The notes beneath the pieces were generated by a model, which was given only the letters and a program-made list of their open reading frames with translations, did not search any database and was not told where the DNA came from. This document shows positions 24,920 through 33,842 of a stretch of 64,000 nt of DNA, in pieces (position 1 is the first letter of the stretch; every line of letters starts with the position of its first letter). This DNA is from Asticcacaulis sp. AC402 (GTDB taxonomy: Bacteria; Pseudomonadota; Alphaproteobacteria; Caulobacterales; Caulobacteraceae): assembly GCF_000495835.1 (NCBI RefSeq), contig NZ_AWGC01000012.1:124001-188000 (forward strand), in the 5' to 3' direction. Both the position numbers and the translations under genes were made by a program.

Positions 24920-25798
24920 TCATCGACGCAAAGAGCTAAATTGTCTCGTTCCCTTTGTCCTGCGCGAGTTCTGGAAGAAGCGCCTGTCGCGTCGGGTGTT
25001 TAACTTCGCGGCTATGGCTGTGACTTGCTGCCGAAGAGCTGCCGTTTCCGCCATCAGCGTTTCGATGTTAACCTGCTCCAGCGACGTGTTGGGCATGGTG
25101 GGCGAGGCATTGACCCGCTGCATGGCATCCAGCATGACGCTGATGAACAGGTTGAGGACTGTAAAGGTTGCTACCACGATAAAGACGACCATGAACGGGA
25201 TGGCCAGGCTATGGGTTTGCGCCAGTTCACGTGTCATGTCCGCCCATCCCTCGAGCGTCATGATCTGGAACAGGCTGAACAGCGACGCCTCAAGGCTGCC
25301 GAACCAATGGGGGTAGGTTGCGCCAAACAGCTTTGTCGCCATAACCGCCGAAACGTAGTAAAATATAAAGAGAATAGCGGCAATTGAGCCGATCCCTGGC
25401 AGAGCTGCCACGATACCGCCGATCACTCGGCGCAGGCTTGGGAAAACAGAAATCAGTCGCAGGACACGCAAAACCCTCAGGGCGCGCAGCACGCTAAAGG
25501 CAGCCGATGCTGGCAGCAAAGCAACGGCGACGACGATGGTATCGAACAGGTTCCATGGATCACGCAGAAAGCGGGGACCTTGTGCCAGCAAACGCAGCGC
25601 CAGTTCAATCACGAACACGCTCAAAAGGGCCTGGTCGAGGGCCATTAACTGCGGTCCGAACAGGCGCATCACTGACGGATAGGTTTCTAGCCCCAGCACC
25701 ATGGCATTGACAATGATCAGGACGACAATGGCTAGGGTGCAGACCGGATGCTCCAAACCTGCCCGGAGTTTCTCACGCAGAGCCTTAATCTTTGCCAT
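24920..25798 (-). CDS. Bacterial voltage-gated sodium-type channel
   Basis: A 292-residue six-helix single-domain channel of the NaChBac/BacNav type. The S4 voltage sensor is LRALRVLRVLRLISVFPSLRRV, with Arg every third residue. The pore helix and selectivity filter read FQIMTLEGWADMTREL, close to the TLESW filter of NaChBac with Gly for Ser. S6 is VVFIVVATFTVLNLFISVMLD, followed by a C-terminal coiled-coil stretch (LEQVNIETLMAETAALRQQV) that tetramerises BacNav channels. The ATG at 25798 lies 14 bp inside the end of the TerC gene, so the two are translationally coupled. Ion selectivity is predicted sodium but not proven. Confidence 0.9.
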   Translation of the reverse strand: MAKIKALREKLRAGLEHPVCTLAIVVLIIVNAMVLGLETYPSVMRLFGPQLMALDQALLSVFVIELALRLLAQGPRFLRDPWNLFDTIVVAVALLPASAAFSVLRALRVLRVLRLISVFPSLRRVIGGIVAALPGIGSIAAILFIFYYVSAVMATKLFGATYPHWFGSLEASLFSLFQIMTLEGWADMTRELAQTHSLAIPFMVVFIVVATFTVLNLFISVMLDAMQRVNASPTMPNTSLEQVNIETLMAETAALRQQVTAIAAKLNTRRDRRFFQNSRRTKGTRQFSSLRR

Positions 25799-26777
25799 GG
25801 TCGTTCTCAGATTTCGGACCGGATGTTTTGATGAGTGAAACAATGATGCCGATGGCGATCAGACCCAATGTCACCGAGAGCGAAATGCTGGCCGGGAATT
25901 TTTCCAGGCCCAAGGCATCGGCAATGAAGATTTTCGAGCCGATAAAGATGAGGACAACCGCCAGGGCAGGCTTTAGGTATCTGAAGCGATGAATGATCGC
26001 CGCCAGCGCAAAGTACAGGGCCCGCAAGCCCAGAATGGCAAAGATATTGCTGGTGAAAACGATGAACGGGTCCAGCGTAATGGTAAAGATCGCCGGCACG
26101 CTGTCGACCGCAAAAACAAGATCGACGAACTCGATCATTAACAGCGCCACCAGCAAGGGTGTTGCGTAGACGCGCCACTTTCCGGTTTTGGGATCGGGCT
26201 GGCGTGTCAGGAACTTCTGGCCATCAAGTTGGTCGCTGATGGGGAAAATGCGTCGCATCAGCTTTAACAGCGGATTGCTGGCAATGTCCGGATGCTTGTC
26301 ACCCATGAACAGCATCTTCACGCCGGTAAAGATCAGGAAGACGGCAAAGACATACAGGATCCAGCCATATTGTGAGACCAGTGTGGCCCCCAGCGCGATC
26401 ATGATACCGCGCAAAACAATGACGCCCAGAATCCCCCAGAACAACACCCTGTGCTGGTACAAGGGCGGGATAGCAAAGTAGGTAAATATCAAGGAGATGA
26501 GAAAGACGTTATCCATCGCCAGCGTTTTTTCAACGATGAAGCCCGTCAGATATTCCTTGCCTGCCTGATCTCCGAGCGACCACCAGACCCAGCCGCCAAA
26601 CGCGAGGGCAATCGCGATGTAGAAAGCCGACATCCACAAGCTCTCGCGGATGCCGATCTCGTGGGTTTTGCGATGCAGGATACCCAGATCGAAAGACAAC
26701 AGCGTTACGACAATGGCCAGAAACGTACCCCACATCCATAGGGGCTTGCCCATTACGAGCTCAAACAAGATTTCCAT
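25785..26777 (-). CDS. TerC/Alx-family integral membrane protein
   Basis: A 330-residue protein with about nine transmembrane helices. TerC hallmarks are ILHRKTHEIGIRESL, FIVEKTLAMDNVFLISLIF and IEFVDLVFAVDSVPAIF; the acidic residues in DN and DLVFAVDS are thought to bind metal. Family members export Mn2+ (Alx, MntP-like) or give tellurite resistance. The ATG at 26777 is preferred to an upstream frame start because GGGGAG lies nine bases ahead. It overlaps the downstream sodium-channel gene, a link between metal or pH homeostasis and excitability that is inferred only from the operon. Confidence 0.92.
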   Translation of the reverse strand: MEILFELVMGKPLWMWGTFLAIVVTLLSFDLGILHRKTHEIGIRESLWMSAFYIAIALAFGGWVWWSLGDQAGKEYLTGFIVEKTLAMDNVFLISLIFTYFAIPPLYQHRVLFWGILGVIVLRGIMIALGATLVSQYGWILYVFAVFLIFTGVKMLFMGDKHPDIASNPLLKLMRRIFPISDQLDGQKFLTRQPDPKTGKWRVYATPLLVALLMIEFVDLVFAVDSVPAIFTITLDPFIVFTSNIFAILGLRALYFALAAIIHRFRYLKPALAVVLIFIGSKIFIADALGLEKFPASISLSVTLGLIAIGIIVSLIKTSGPKSENDHGKD

Positions 26778-27231
26778 TCGATGGGCTCCCCAAGAGGTGT
26801 ACTCCTGAAGCAAACGGCGTTTTTCGAGGAGCAAGTTGAAACAGTAAGCGGTGCCATAAGCAGCTGTCACATTCGCGCGCTTCTGAATCCGAATATGCGC
26901 GTCGAGCCGCCTCGACCTTAGGGTCTGTCGCCGCTTGAAAGCTGTCTGGTTTTGGCGCGAATTCCGCTGTTTCCGTGCTGATAAATGTTTACGGAATGGC
27001 TACAGTTCCCCAGCACAAAGACAGCGCGATCACACACTTATCTGCACAGACTTTTGGCGGTTGGGACGGCTAGTGTTGTCTCGTGTCGAAGCGGCAAGCA
27101 GCCTGAACAGCACCCGCTCAACACGTCTGCAGGGAAGGGTCGAGTAAACGACGTTCCGCAGGTTGAAGTGGATTTGGATGAACTCACGTGCCGGACAAGA
27201 CGCGGCATGTTTTTTGGAAAGGAACACAGTC
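26778..27231. other. Intergenic region upstream of terC
   Basis: About 450 bp between divergent genes. Open frames here have poor codon bias and no domain. I looked on the minus strand for the yybP-ykoY manganese riboswitch often found before alx/terC genes and did not find its conserved core, so none is called. Confidence 0.4.
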
Positions 27232-27405
27232 GTGCGTGCTGAAGACTACCCAGTCATCGAAGGTCGCTATCGTTATCCTGCGCAACGTGGCGCGAGCCGG
27301 CGGCCCGGTGACGATGAGCTTGCCGATGAAAGGATGGATTTCAAATCCTTACGCCGTGAGATCCGTAAACGCAGCCTTCGCCAGAAACCCAGTATGATGC
27401 GCTGA
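27232..27405 (+). CDS. Possible small basic protein
   Basis: A 57-residue frame from a GTG start with AAGGAA seven bases upstream; it reads RAEDYPVIEGRYRYPAQRG then RMDFKSLRREIRKRSLRQK. It is rich in Arg, Lys, Asp and Glu. Nothing in the sequence identifies a family. Ribosome-binding site and moderate codon bias are the only support. Confidence 0.3.
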   Translation: MRAEDYPVIEGRYRYPAQRGASRRPGDDELADERMDFKSLRREIRKRSLRQKPSMMR

Positions 27406-27576
27406 TCCGCTCCGATCCCGCCGACCTCCCCATCACGCCGGGATCGTTTGTTCCCTGTGGTTTCGCCCCCCTCCAGTGGAAACCCAGGGAAGACTGCAGC
27501 AACGCCTGCGGTCAGACTGGCTGCCAAGGCACACAGGCCTTGGCAGCTTCTTTCTTTTGTGAGCAGCTTGTCCCCA

Positions 27577-29094
27577 ATGCACCCACCAAGATTTGACGCG
27601 CACGCGACTCCTGGTTCAAGATTTTTTGCCTATGCCACGTGGTGGCAGGCGCTCCTGAGTCTTGCCTCCGTGCTGACCGTTGCGGGATTGAGTTACGGCC
27701 TTATTGCTGCAGGATTTCCTTCACCGGAATCCCTCGGGATCTTGTTCGTACTTCCGGTCTTGTGCGCGGCCGCTTTTTTTGAATTGAGGCTGGCCCTTTT
27801 TACAGTTGTTCTGAGTGTCGCCGCTTACAATCTGGTCCTTATTCCTCCCCTTTGGACGTTTAATCTCAACAATCCGCAAGCCTTGGCCAAGGTTGTCGTC
27901 CTGCTCATCGTTACGCTGGTTGTGAGTGCTCTTGCGTCCAGACTCAAGCGCATGACCCGTGAAGGTCAGGCGCGCGAGGACATATTGACGGATTTGTACC
28001 TTCTTAATCAGGATCTTGTAGGAAAAACATCCGTCAAGGACGTCTGTGAAGCGGCCGAGCAACGGCTTGGCGTCATCACCAGGATGCCGTGCCGGATCTT
28101 TCTTGAAAGTGAGATGAGTGACATTCGCTCCAAGACAGAGTTTACACCGCATTTTCAGGAGCGCCCTGGTCAATGGTCGGCTGGCGTTGATCCCCGTCTG
28201 ATTCTGCAGTTGGGGGAGGCCGATAGTCGACTGGGGACCTTGGTCTTCACGCCCCAGGAGGGAGAACGGATCGTTGCAGAGAGTTTTCCCTTCCGTTTTC
28301 TTCCCACGCTTGCCGGGCAGGTGGCCCTGGCCATCAGCCGCGCCATGATCACAGAAGCGCATGCCGCGCAAACCCGTCAGGCCGATCGTGAACGTTTCAT
28401 GAGCGCAATGCTGTCGTCACTGTCTCATGATTTCAAGACTCCCCTGGTCGGCATCATCGGCGCCCTTGAAACGCTGCAATCACGCGTGGACGCTGATGCG
28501 CGTGATCTTGTAAGCGATGGCCTCACTGAGGCGCAAAGGCTGAACCGGTTTGTCGTCAACCTGGTGGAGGTCAGCCGTCTCGAGGCAGGTGTCAGGCCAA
28601 AATGCGAACCCGTACATATCCGTGATGCCGTATCCGGCGTATTACGCACGTTACGCCCCTTGATCGGCATGCAAACCTTCCGGATCATCATTGAGCCAGG
28701 TTTTCCCCTCCTCAATGTGAACCCGTCCCTGTTCGATCTCGTGCTGCTCAATCTTATTGAGAATGCCATAAAATATGGTCCGCTTGAGGGTGACATCACG
28801 ATCGAAGCGCGAGTCACGCCGGACGGAGTCCTTATCGACATTGATGATGATGGCGACGGCATTCCAACACCGCTTCGTGAACAGGTCTTTACGAAATTTT
28901 ACCGGGCAGCGGAGGGCGACCGTAAGATCGCAGGTACCGGTCTTGGCCTGTATATCTGCCGCGAGATCATGAATGTATACGCAGGTACTGTAGCCGCCAT
29001 CGATCCTCCGGACGGGACCGGAGCCTGCATGCGCCTGAGTTTGCCGTCAGACATTACACTGCCAGTTCTTGTACCGCAGGAGGAAGCCGAATGA
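27577..29094 (+). CDS. KdpD-like sensor histidine kinase without the N-terminal KdpD/USP region
   Basis: A 505-residue kinase. Four membrane segments of the DUF4118 (KdpD transmembrane) type lie at about 25-115, then a GAF-like region, a HisKA with phospho-acceptor His in SSLSHDFKTPLVGIIG, and HATPase_c with NLIENAIKYGP, DDDGDGIP and GTGLGLYICREI. In E. coli KdpD the same core is preceded by a 395-residue cytoplasmic sensor, absent here. It overlaps the response-regulator gene by 4 bp. No kdpFABC genes are present, so the target is unknown. The start is uncertain: the frame is open to 27448. Confidence 0.88.
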   Translation: MHPPRFDAHATPGSRFFAYATWWQALLSLASVLTVAGLSYGLIAAGFPSPESLGILFVLPVLCAAAFFELRLALFTVVLSVAAYNLVLIPPLWTFNLNNPQALAKVVVLLIVTLVVSALASRLKRMTREGQAREDILTDLYLLNQDLVGKTSVKDVCEAAEQRLGVITRMPCRIFLESEMSDIRSKTEFTPHFQERPGQWSAGVDPRLILQLGEADSRLGTLVFTPQEGERIVAESFPFRFLPTLAGQVALAISRAMITEAHAAQTRQADRERFMSAMLSSLSHDFKTPLVGIIGALETLQSRVDADARDLVSDGLTEAQRLNRFVVNLVEVSRLEAGVRPKCEPVHIRDAVSGVLRTLRPLIGMQTFRIIIEPGFPLLNVNPSLFDLVLLNLIENAIKYGPLEGDITIEARVTPDGVLIDIDDDGDGIPTPLREQVFTKFYRAAEGDRKIAGTGLGLYICREIMNVYAGTVAAIDPPDGTGACMRLSLPSDITLPVLVPQEEAE

Positions 29095-29795
29095 GCGGAT
29101 TGCAGCCCAAGATACTCGTCATCGAAGACGACCCGCAGATCCGCAAGTTTCTTACCATCACACTGACCTCGCACGACTATACGGTCATTCCGGCGGAGAC
29201 AGGGCGTGAAGGTGTCAGGCTTGCAACGTCCGTCAAACCTGATGCCGTTTTGCTTGATCTTGGTCTTCCCGATATAGATGGCGCCGAGGTCATTTCTGTG
29301 TTGCGCACCTGGTCGAAAATGCCGATTCTCATTGTGTCGGCGCGTGATCATGAAGACGAGAAAATCAAAGCTTTCGATCTGGGCGCCAATGACTTCGTGA
29401 CCAAACCGTTTGGGACAGGCGAATTATTGGCCCGCCTGCGCGCCGCCCTGCGCGACGCCATCGTTACCATAGCAGAGGACACCGTAGTGAAGGTCGGGGA
29501 CCTCTGTATCGATCTGTCAGCTCACAAGGTTACGGTTCGAGATAATCCCGTCAAGCTTTCGCCAAAGGAGTTTGCGCTTCTAAAGGTACTTGCGTCCCAT
29601 GCAGGCAAGCTCCTGACCCACAAATACCTGATGCAGAAGGTTTGGGGTGACGCCCACGTCGAGGACAATCAGTACCTTCGTATCTACATTGCACAACTGA
29701 GACAAAAGCTTGAACTTGACCCGGCCAGGGACCAGTTCATCGTCAATGAGCCCGGCATAGGATACCGCCTGGAAGCGGCCGGAGGCAGCGAATAG
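29091..29795 (+). CDS. KdpE-like OmpR-family response regulator
   Basis: A 234-residue regulator. The receiver has VIEDD, the phospho-acceptor Asp56 in LLDLGLPDIDG, VSARD and FVTKPF. The DNA-binding winged helix spans about 135-228 (LSPKEFALLKVLASHAGKLL then LRIYIAQLRQKLE and EPGIGYRL). Closest in style to KdpE. It is translated with the kinase (ATGA overlap). Targets are unknown; candidates are the nearby P-type ATPase, TerC or channel genes. Confidence 0.9.
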   Translation: MSGLQPKILVIEDDPQIRKFLTITLTSHDYTVIPAETGREGVRLATSVKPDAVLLDLGLPDIDGAEVISVLRTWSKMPILIVSARDHEDEKIKAFDLGANDFVTKPFGTGELLARLRAALRDAIVTIAEDTVVKVGDLCIDLSAHKVTVRDNPVKLSPKEFALLKVLASHAGKLLTHKYLMQKVWGDAHVEDNQYLRIYIAQLRQKLELDPARDQFIVNEPGIGYRLEAAGGSE

Positions 29796-29877
29796 CGGGT
29801 TTGAGGCATCACCGACCATCATGTCGTCCAGGCCATCACCAATGTCCCGCTTCGGTTCAAGATGCGCAAAGAAAGCT

Positions 29878-29981
29878 TAAAGCGCAATCCGACAAGGTGT
29901 GCAGCGATTTCCGGAAAAATTGCTCGACAAATTAAAAATTTAGAGCGGCGTTTTGATTCCATCAAAACTCATCCCGCTCTA
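29878..29981. repeat. Palindromic element, full copy 1
   Basis: Two hairpin modules: module B (AGCGCAATCCGACAAGGTGT ... AAAAATTGCTCG) and module A (AGAGCGGCGTTTTGATTCC / ATCAAAACTCATCCCGCTCT), joined by an A/T-rich linker. The element is bounded by TA at both ends. It occupies the space between the response regulator and the SGNH hydrolase. Confidence 0.85.
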
Positions 29982-29986
29982 GACTC

Positions 29987-30859
29987 TCAACTTAAATGTG
30001 TCTTTCGTTCGGACCGGAGAAAGGCGACGAGCCTGTCGCGCCAGACTCGATACCCCGCTTCATTGGGATGCAGGCCGTCATTGAAATAGCTTTCAATTTG
30101 GTTTCCGGTTGAATCCAAGAAGCTTGGATAGAGGTCAAGATGGCGGACGTACGGCGAAAAACTGGGGCTTTCAGAGAGCTCCAGAAGGCGCTGGTTGACC
30201 GGAATCACCACTTCGCGATTTTTGATCGGGTCGCTTGTCGGCAGTAATGACTGCAAAACAATTTTAGCGTGTGGCTTTCGCTCGTGTGCCGCGATGACAA
30301 TTGCCTTGATACCTTCATAGACGCTGTCTGCGACAGGGTCCTCGCCGGCCCAAGTATTGTTAATTCCGGCGAGAAGGATAATGTAATCAGGGTGAAGCTC
30401 TGGTCGATCCAGTTGCCCCAATCCTCCGGATGACTTTGGAAGCAGCCGAAAGAGTATGTGTTCTGTGCGGTCTCCGGATATGCCAAGATTCAAAGCCAGG
30501 TTTTCAGGCTCCACTCCGGAAAAACTTTCAGCCCAGATATTCCCGCCGCACATTTGACCCTTGACCCAAGGGTTCTCTTTTAGCGTCCAAAAATCGGTAA
30601 TCGAGTCTCCCAGAAATACGAGCTTTATGGCCGACAGGTTATTGTCTGCGGCGACAAAGGCGTCGATATACGATTGGCGCTTTTGCCAATATTCGACGCG
30701 TTCCTGGGCCTTTCCAGACTGGAAATCCTGCGAAGACCCCGTCTGTGGCGCTACGACAATGCCAAGCACAAAAATGGACGTGCATGCCAACCGCATGAGG
30801 CCCGCACTACGTTTGAAATCAGCTTCTTTACCGGAGAAGATGTTCTGAAGTTGATTCAT
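29987..30859 (-). CDS. Exported SGNH/GDSL hydrolase
   Basis: A 290-residue protein. The four SGNH blocks are present: FLGDSITDFW (nucleophile Ser), LNLGISGDRTEHIL (Gly), LLAGINNTWAG (Asn) and NDGLHPNEAGYRVW (Asp and His). The arrangement is like PAF-acetylhydrolase-type esterases that deacylate sugars or lipids. A hydrophobic segment (LACTSIFVLGIVVA, about 23-38) is probably a signal peptide or anchor after a hydrophilic start. GAAAGGA ten bases upstream supports the 30859 start. Codon use is less GC-biased than most neighbours, which may indicate recent acquisition. Confidence 0.85.
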   Translation of the reverse strand: MNQLQNIFSGKEADFKRSAGLMRLACTSIFVLGIVVAPQTGSSQDFQSGKAQERVEYWQKRQSYIDAFVAADNNLSAIKLVFLGDSITDFWTLKENPWVKGQMCGGNIWAESFSGVEPENLALNLGISGDRTEHILFRLLPKSSGGLGQLDRPELHPDYIILLAGINNTWAGEDPVADSVYEGIKAIVIAAHERKPHAKIVLQSLLPTSDPIKNREVVIPVNQRLLELSESPSFSPYVRHLDLYPSFLDSTGNQIESYFNDGLHPNEAGYRVWRDRLVAFLRSERKTHLS

Positions 30860-31007
30860 TTAAAGTCAATCCTTTCGAGCCCCTCATCACAATTCAATCT
30901 TGAGGGGCAAATCGACCCCAAATCTGACCTTGTTGCCAGTGCAGAATATCGGTTGAACGGGGGCTGAGACATGCCTGCCCGATTAAGCCACGTAAACTTC
31001 ATTTTTG

Positions 31008-32342
31008 TCAAAACACGGCCCGACCCGCCACCCAGACCCGGACAATGTTGGCCTTGTTCGCCGTGTACAGTACCTTCTGCAAACCTTCGACGACCGTGTC
31101 ATATCCGTCCATCAGGTTCACACTGCCGCCTACGGCATGCGGATCGATCAGCACCGCGTCGAACTGGCGGCCCACCTCAAAACTGCCAACGGGCAGGTCC
31201 AGGGCATCGGCGCCGCCCCGCGTGGCCAGGTAAAATGCTGTCCGCCAGTCAATCTGCGTGTCGCGAACACCGCGGTCGTCGTAAGGCTTTTCGCAGTCAA
31301 CGCCGTCATTGAGCAATCGCGAGGCGAGCACCGCCGCCCGCAGACTGTCCGGCAGGAAGGACGACGGCCCGCCGGAAATATCGCTGCCCAGACCGACACG
31401 CACGCCTTTTTCCAGAGCGCGCTTCAACGGAAAGACCCCGTTGGAGAAATAGGCGTTCGACAACGGACAATGCGCAACCCCGCAACCGCGTGCTGCCAGA
31501 GTATCCATATTGCTCGCACTGAGGAAGTTGCCATGGGCCAGGACAGTATGGCGCGTCAAAAGCCCGAAACGATCCAGGCTCTCGGTATCGCTCATGCCGT
31601 GACGCTCCAGGACGTAGCGGTGCTGCCAGTCACTTTCCGAACAATGGGTCTGGACGTGGCAGGCAAATGACCTGGCGATGTGACCCAGGCCGTCCAGCGC
31701 GGCGTCGGTGCACGATGGGATGAATCGCGGCGTCACAACCGGCTTGATACGATCGCTGTTCAGGCTGCGGACATAGGTTATGAAATCGTCGGTGCCGCGT
31801 AGGGCTGCGTCGGTGGATCGGTCGCGATAGATGTCGGGACACTGGTCCGGATTGTCCATGACCACCTTGCCGATCAGGGCGCGCTGGCCTTTCTCCAGGC
31901 AGATATCGGCCAGTAACCGCGAGGCATCCTGGTGGATGGTGGCGAAGTAGAGCGCCGTGGTGGTGCCGTTGGACAGCAGGTCAGCGACGAGGCCGCCATA
32001 GGCAGTCCGGGCAAAACCCAGATCGCAATAGCGCGCTTCGAGCGGAAAGGTGTAGCGTTGCAGCCAGACCTCGAGCGGCACATCCAGCGCCTTGCCAATC
32101 TGTGGCCACTGCGGGGCGTGAACGTGGAGGTCGCAAAACCCCGGCAGGACATAGGCATCCTTGGGCATCGATTCGACCGGACCTTCGCTGAGAAGGCGGT
32201 TGTAACCGTCGTCGGAGGGTTGCAGGACGGAAACGATGCATCCGTCTTCGTCGACCGACACCAGGGCGTCTTCCAGACATTCGACCTGCCCCTGAACCGG
32301 TGCGTGACAAAAACGACCGAGATAGCTGCGTGGCCTCTGCAT
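31008..32342 (-). CDS. guaD: Guanine deaminase
   Basis: A 444-residue amidohydrolase converting guanine to xanthine and ammonia. PGFCDLHVHAPQWPQIGK holds the first HxH zinc ligands, VQTHCSESDWQH the third His, HTVLAHGNFLS the fourth and VGLGSDISGG the Asp. Length agrees with GuaD (about 440). The frame is open further upstream into a palindromic element, but the family starts near MQRPRSYLGRF, so ATG 32342 is used. No xanthine dehydrogenase is adjacent. Confidence 0.95.
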   Translation of the reverse strand: MQRPRSYLGRFCHAPVQGQVECLEDALVSVDEDGCIVSVLQPSDDGYNRLLSEGPVESMPKDAYVLPGFCDLHVHAPQWPQIGKALDVPLEVWLQRYTFPLEARYCDLGFARTAYGGLVADLLSNGTTTALYFATIHQDASRLLADICLEKGQRALIGKVVMDNPDQCPDIYRDRSTDAALRGTDDFITYVRSLNSDRIKPVVTPRFIPSCTDAALDGLGHIARSFACHVQTHCSESDWQHRYVLERHGMSDTESLDRFGLLTRHTVLAHGNFLSASNMDTLAARGCGVAHCPLSNAYFSNGVFPLKRALEKGVRVGLGSDISGGPSSFLPDSLRAAVLASRLLNDGVDCEKPYDDRGVRDTQIDWRTAFYLATRGGADALDLPVGSFEVGRQFDAVLIDPHAVGGSVNLMDGYDTVVEGLQKVLYTANKANIVRVWVAGRAVF

Positions 32343-32395
32343 GGCGAGTCTCTCACAGTTGAAGTTCCTGCTTCCTTCTCCTCCAAGTTTCTCCA

Positions 32396-32437
32396 GAACA
32401 GGATGAGTTTTGATGGAATCAAAACCCCGCTCTAGAC
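32396..32437. repeat. Palindromic element, module A only
   Basis: GGATGAGTTTTGATGGAATC followed by AAAACCCCGCTCTA, the hairpin half of the element, between guaD and the aminotransferase. Module B is absent. Confidence 0.8.
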
Positions 32438-32570
32438 GTGCACGCCGGGCCGGCAGGCTTGGCACAAATCCAGCCCAAAGGCCTTGGCGGTTTCAGTAAT
32501 GCCGTCGTGTTCCGGTTCCTGGATTGGGCAAGAGTGAAACGCCTTACGTCGGTTTGCAAGTGCGAATACG

Positions 32571-33713
32571 TTAACGCGCCGCCTTGAGCGCGGCGATGCC
32601 CTTGGCGAGGCTTTCCGGCGCCTTGGCGAAGCACAGCCGAAGGACGGGAAGATTGCGGCCGGATTCGCAGAAGGCCTGCAGGGGTATAGTCGCCAGGGCA
32701 TGATTGTTCAGCAGGTGGAAGGCGAATTCGAGGCCGGGCATGGTGACGCCGGAGGCTTCGAGGTCGATGTTAACGAAGTAGGTGCCCTGCGATGGCAGGA
32801 CGGTGAAACCGGCATCGCTGAGGCCCCGGCACAGGTCATCGCGCTGCGCCCGAAAGCCCTCGAGCGCCTCGGTGAAGCGTTCGGCCGGCAGGTTGAGGCC
32901 ATAGGCGACAGCATGTTGCAGGCCCGGCGGGGTCGAGAAGGTGATGTACTGGTGGGCACGGGCGACCTGATCGACCAGTTCGGCCGGGCCACAGACAAAT
33001 CCAACCTTCCAGCCGGTAAGGGAAAAGATTTTCCCGGCCGAGCCGATTTTCAAAGCACGCCGGGAAAGTCCCGGCAGGTGCAGTACGCTGAGGTGCGGAT
33101 CGTCGAAGACCAGTTGTTCCCAGACCTCATCGCTGACGACGTAGGCGTTGTGGCGTTCAGCATAGTGCTCGATCAGCCGCAGTTCCGCCTGGCCCAGGGC
33201 GTGGGTGGTCGGGTTGTTGGGCGTGGTCAGCAGGACCAGTTTCGTGCGCGCATTGAAGGCAGCGTGCAGGTCGGCCTGGCTGAAGCGCCAATGCGGCGGC
33301 GACAACTGCACGATGCGCGCAATACCGCCGGCGCGGCGGATCAGCGGCACATAGGCGTCATACATTGGCTCGAACACCACCACTTCGTCGCCCGGAGAGA
33401 CCAGGGCAAGGATAGCAGCGCAGATGGCTTCGGTGGCGCCGGAGGTGATCATGACCTGACGGTCGGGATCGAGTTCGATGTCCTGATGTTTTTGATAAAA
33501 GTCCGACACCGCCTGGCGCAGAACGGCTAAGCCGCGCATCGGGGCATACTGGTTCGATTGGGTCATCAGGGCTCCGCCGGCCGCCAGACGGACATCGGGG
33601 AAGCCGTCGCTTTCGGGGAAACCCTGGCCCAGATTGACCGCACCCAGCCGGCGGGCTTCGCCCGACATGATCTCGAAAATCGAGGTCTTCAGATCGCGGA
33701 AAACAGGGTTCAT
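32571..33713 (-). CDS. PLP-dependent class I/II aminotransferase
   Basis: A 380-residue fold-type I aminotransferase. NLGQGFPESDGFPDVR, NQYAPMRGLAVLRQAV, MITSGATEAICA, LLTTPNNPTTHALG and VVSDEVWEQLVF are typical, and the PLP lysine is in SAGKIFSLTGWKVGF. It resembles YbdL (methionine aminotransferase) and kynurenine-oxoglutarate transaminases more than aspartate aminotransferases. Exact substrate uncertain. The gene starts 55 bp from a palindromic element. Confidence 0.92.
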   Translation of the reverse strand: MNPVFRDLKTSIFEIMSGEARRLGAVNLGQGFPESDGFPDVRLAAGGALMTQSNQYAPMRGLAVLRQAVSDFYQKHQDIELDPDRQVMITSGATEAICAAILALVSPGDEVVVFEPMYDAYVPLIRRAGGIARIVQLSPPHWRFSQADLHAAFNARTKLVLLTTPNNPTTHALGQAELRLIEHYAERHNAYVVSDEVWEQLVFDDPHLSVLHLPGLSRRALKIGSAGKIFSLTGWKVGFVCGPAELVDQVARAHQYITFSTPPGLQHAVAYGLNLPAERFTEALEGFRAQRDDLCRGLSDAGFTVLPSQGTYFVNIDLEASGVTMPGLEFAFHLLNNHALATIPLQAFCESGRNLPVLRLCFAKAPESLAKGIAALKAAR

Positions 33714-33768
33714 GCGCAGGTCATACGCCAGCGGGTTGGAAAATCAAGGTGCCGGGCGAGGTCACCTG

Positions 33769-33834
33769 GAGCGCAATCCGATAAAGTGGACGCCGTTTTT
33801 CGGACCAATTGCGCTGCAAAACAAAAACTTAGAG
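33769..33834. repeat. Palindromic element, module B only
   Basis: GAGCGCAATCCGATAAAGTG ... TTTTTCGGACCAATTGCGC with the linker AAAACAAAAACTTAGAG. It lies between the aminotransferase and the universal stress protein, ending nine bases before the latter's stop codon. Confidence 0.8.
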
Positions 33835-33842
33835 TGGCAACG

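Noticed and set aside
26778-26960. yybP-ykoY manganese riboswitch upstream of terC
   Set aside because: The family link is tempting, but the conserved internal-loop core is not found; only an isolated GGGGAG, which serves as ribosome-binding site.
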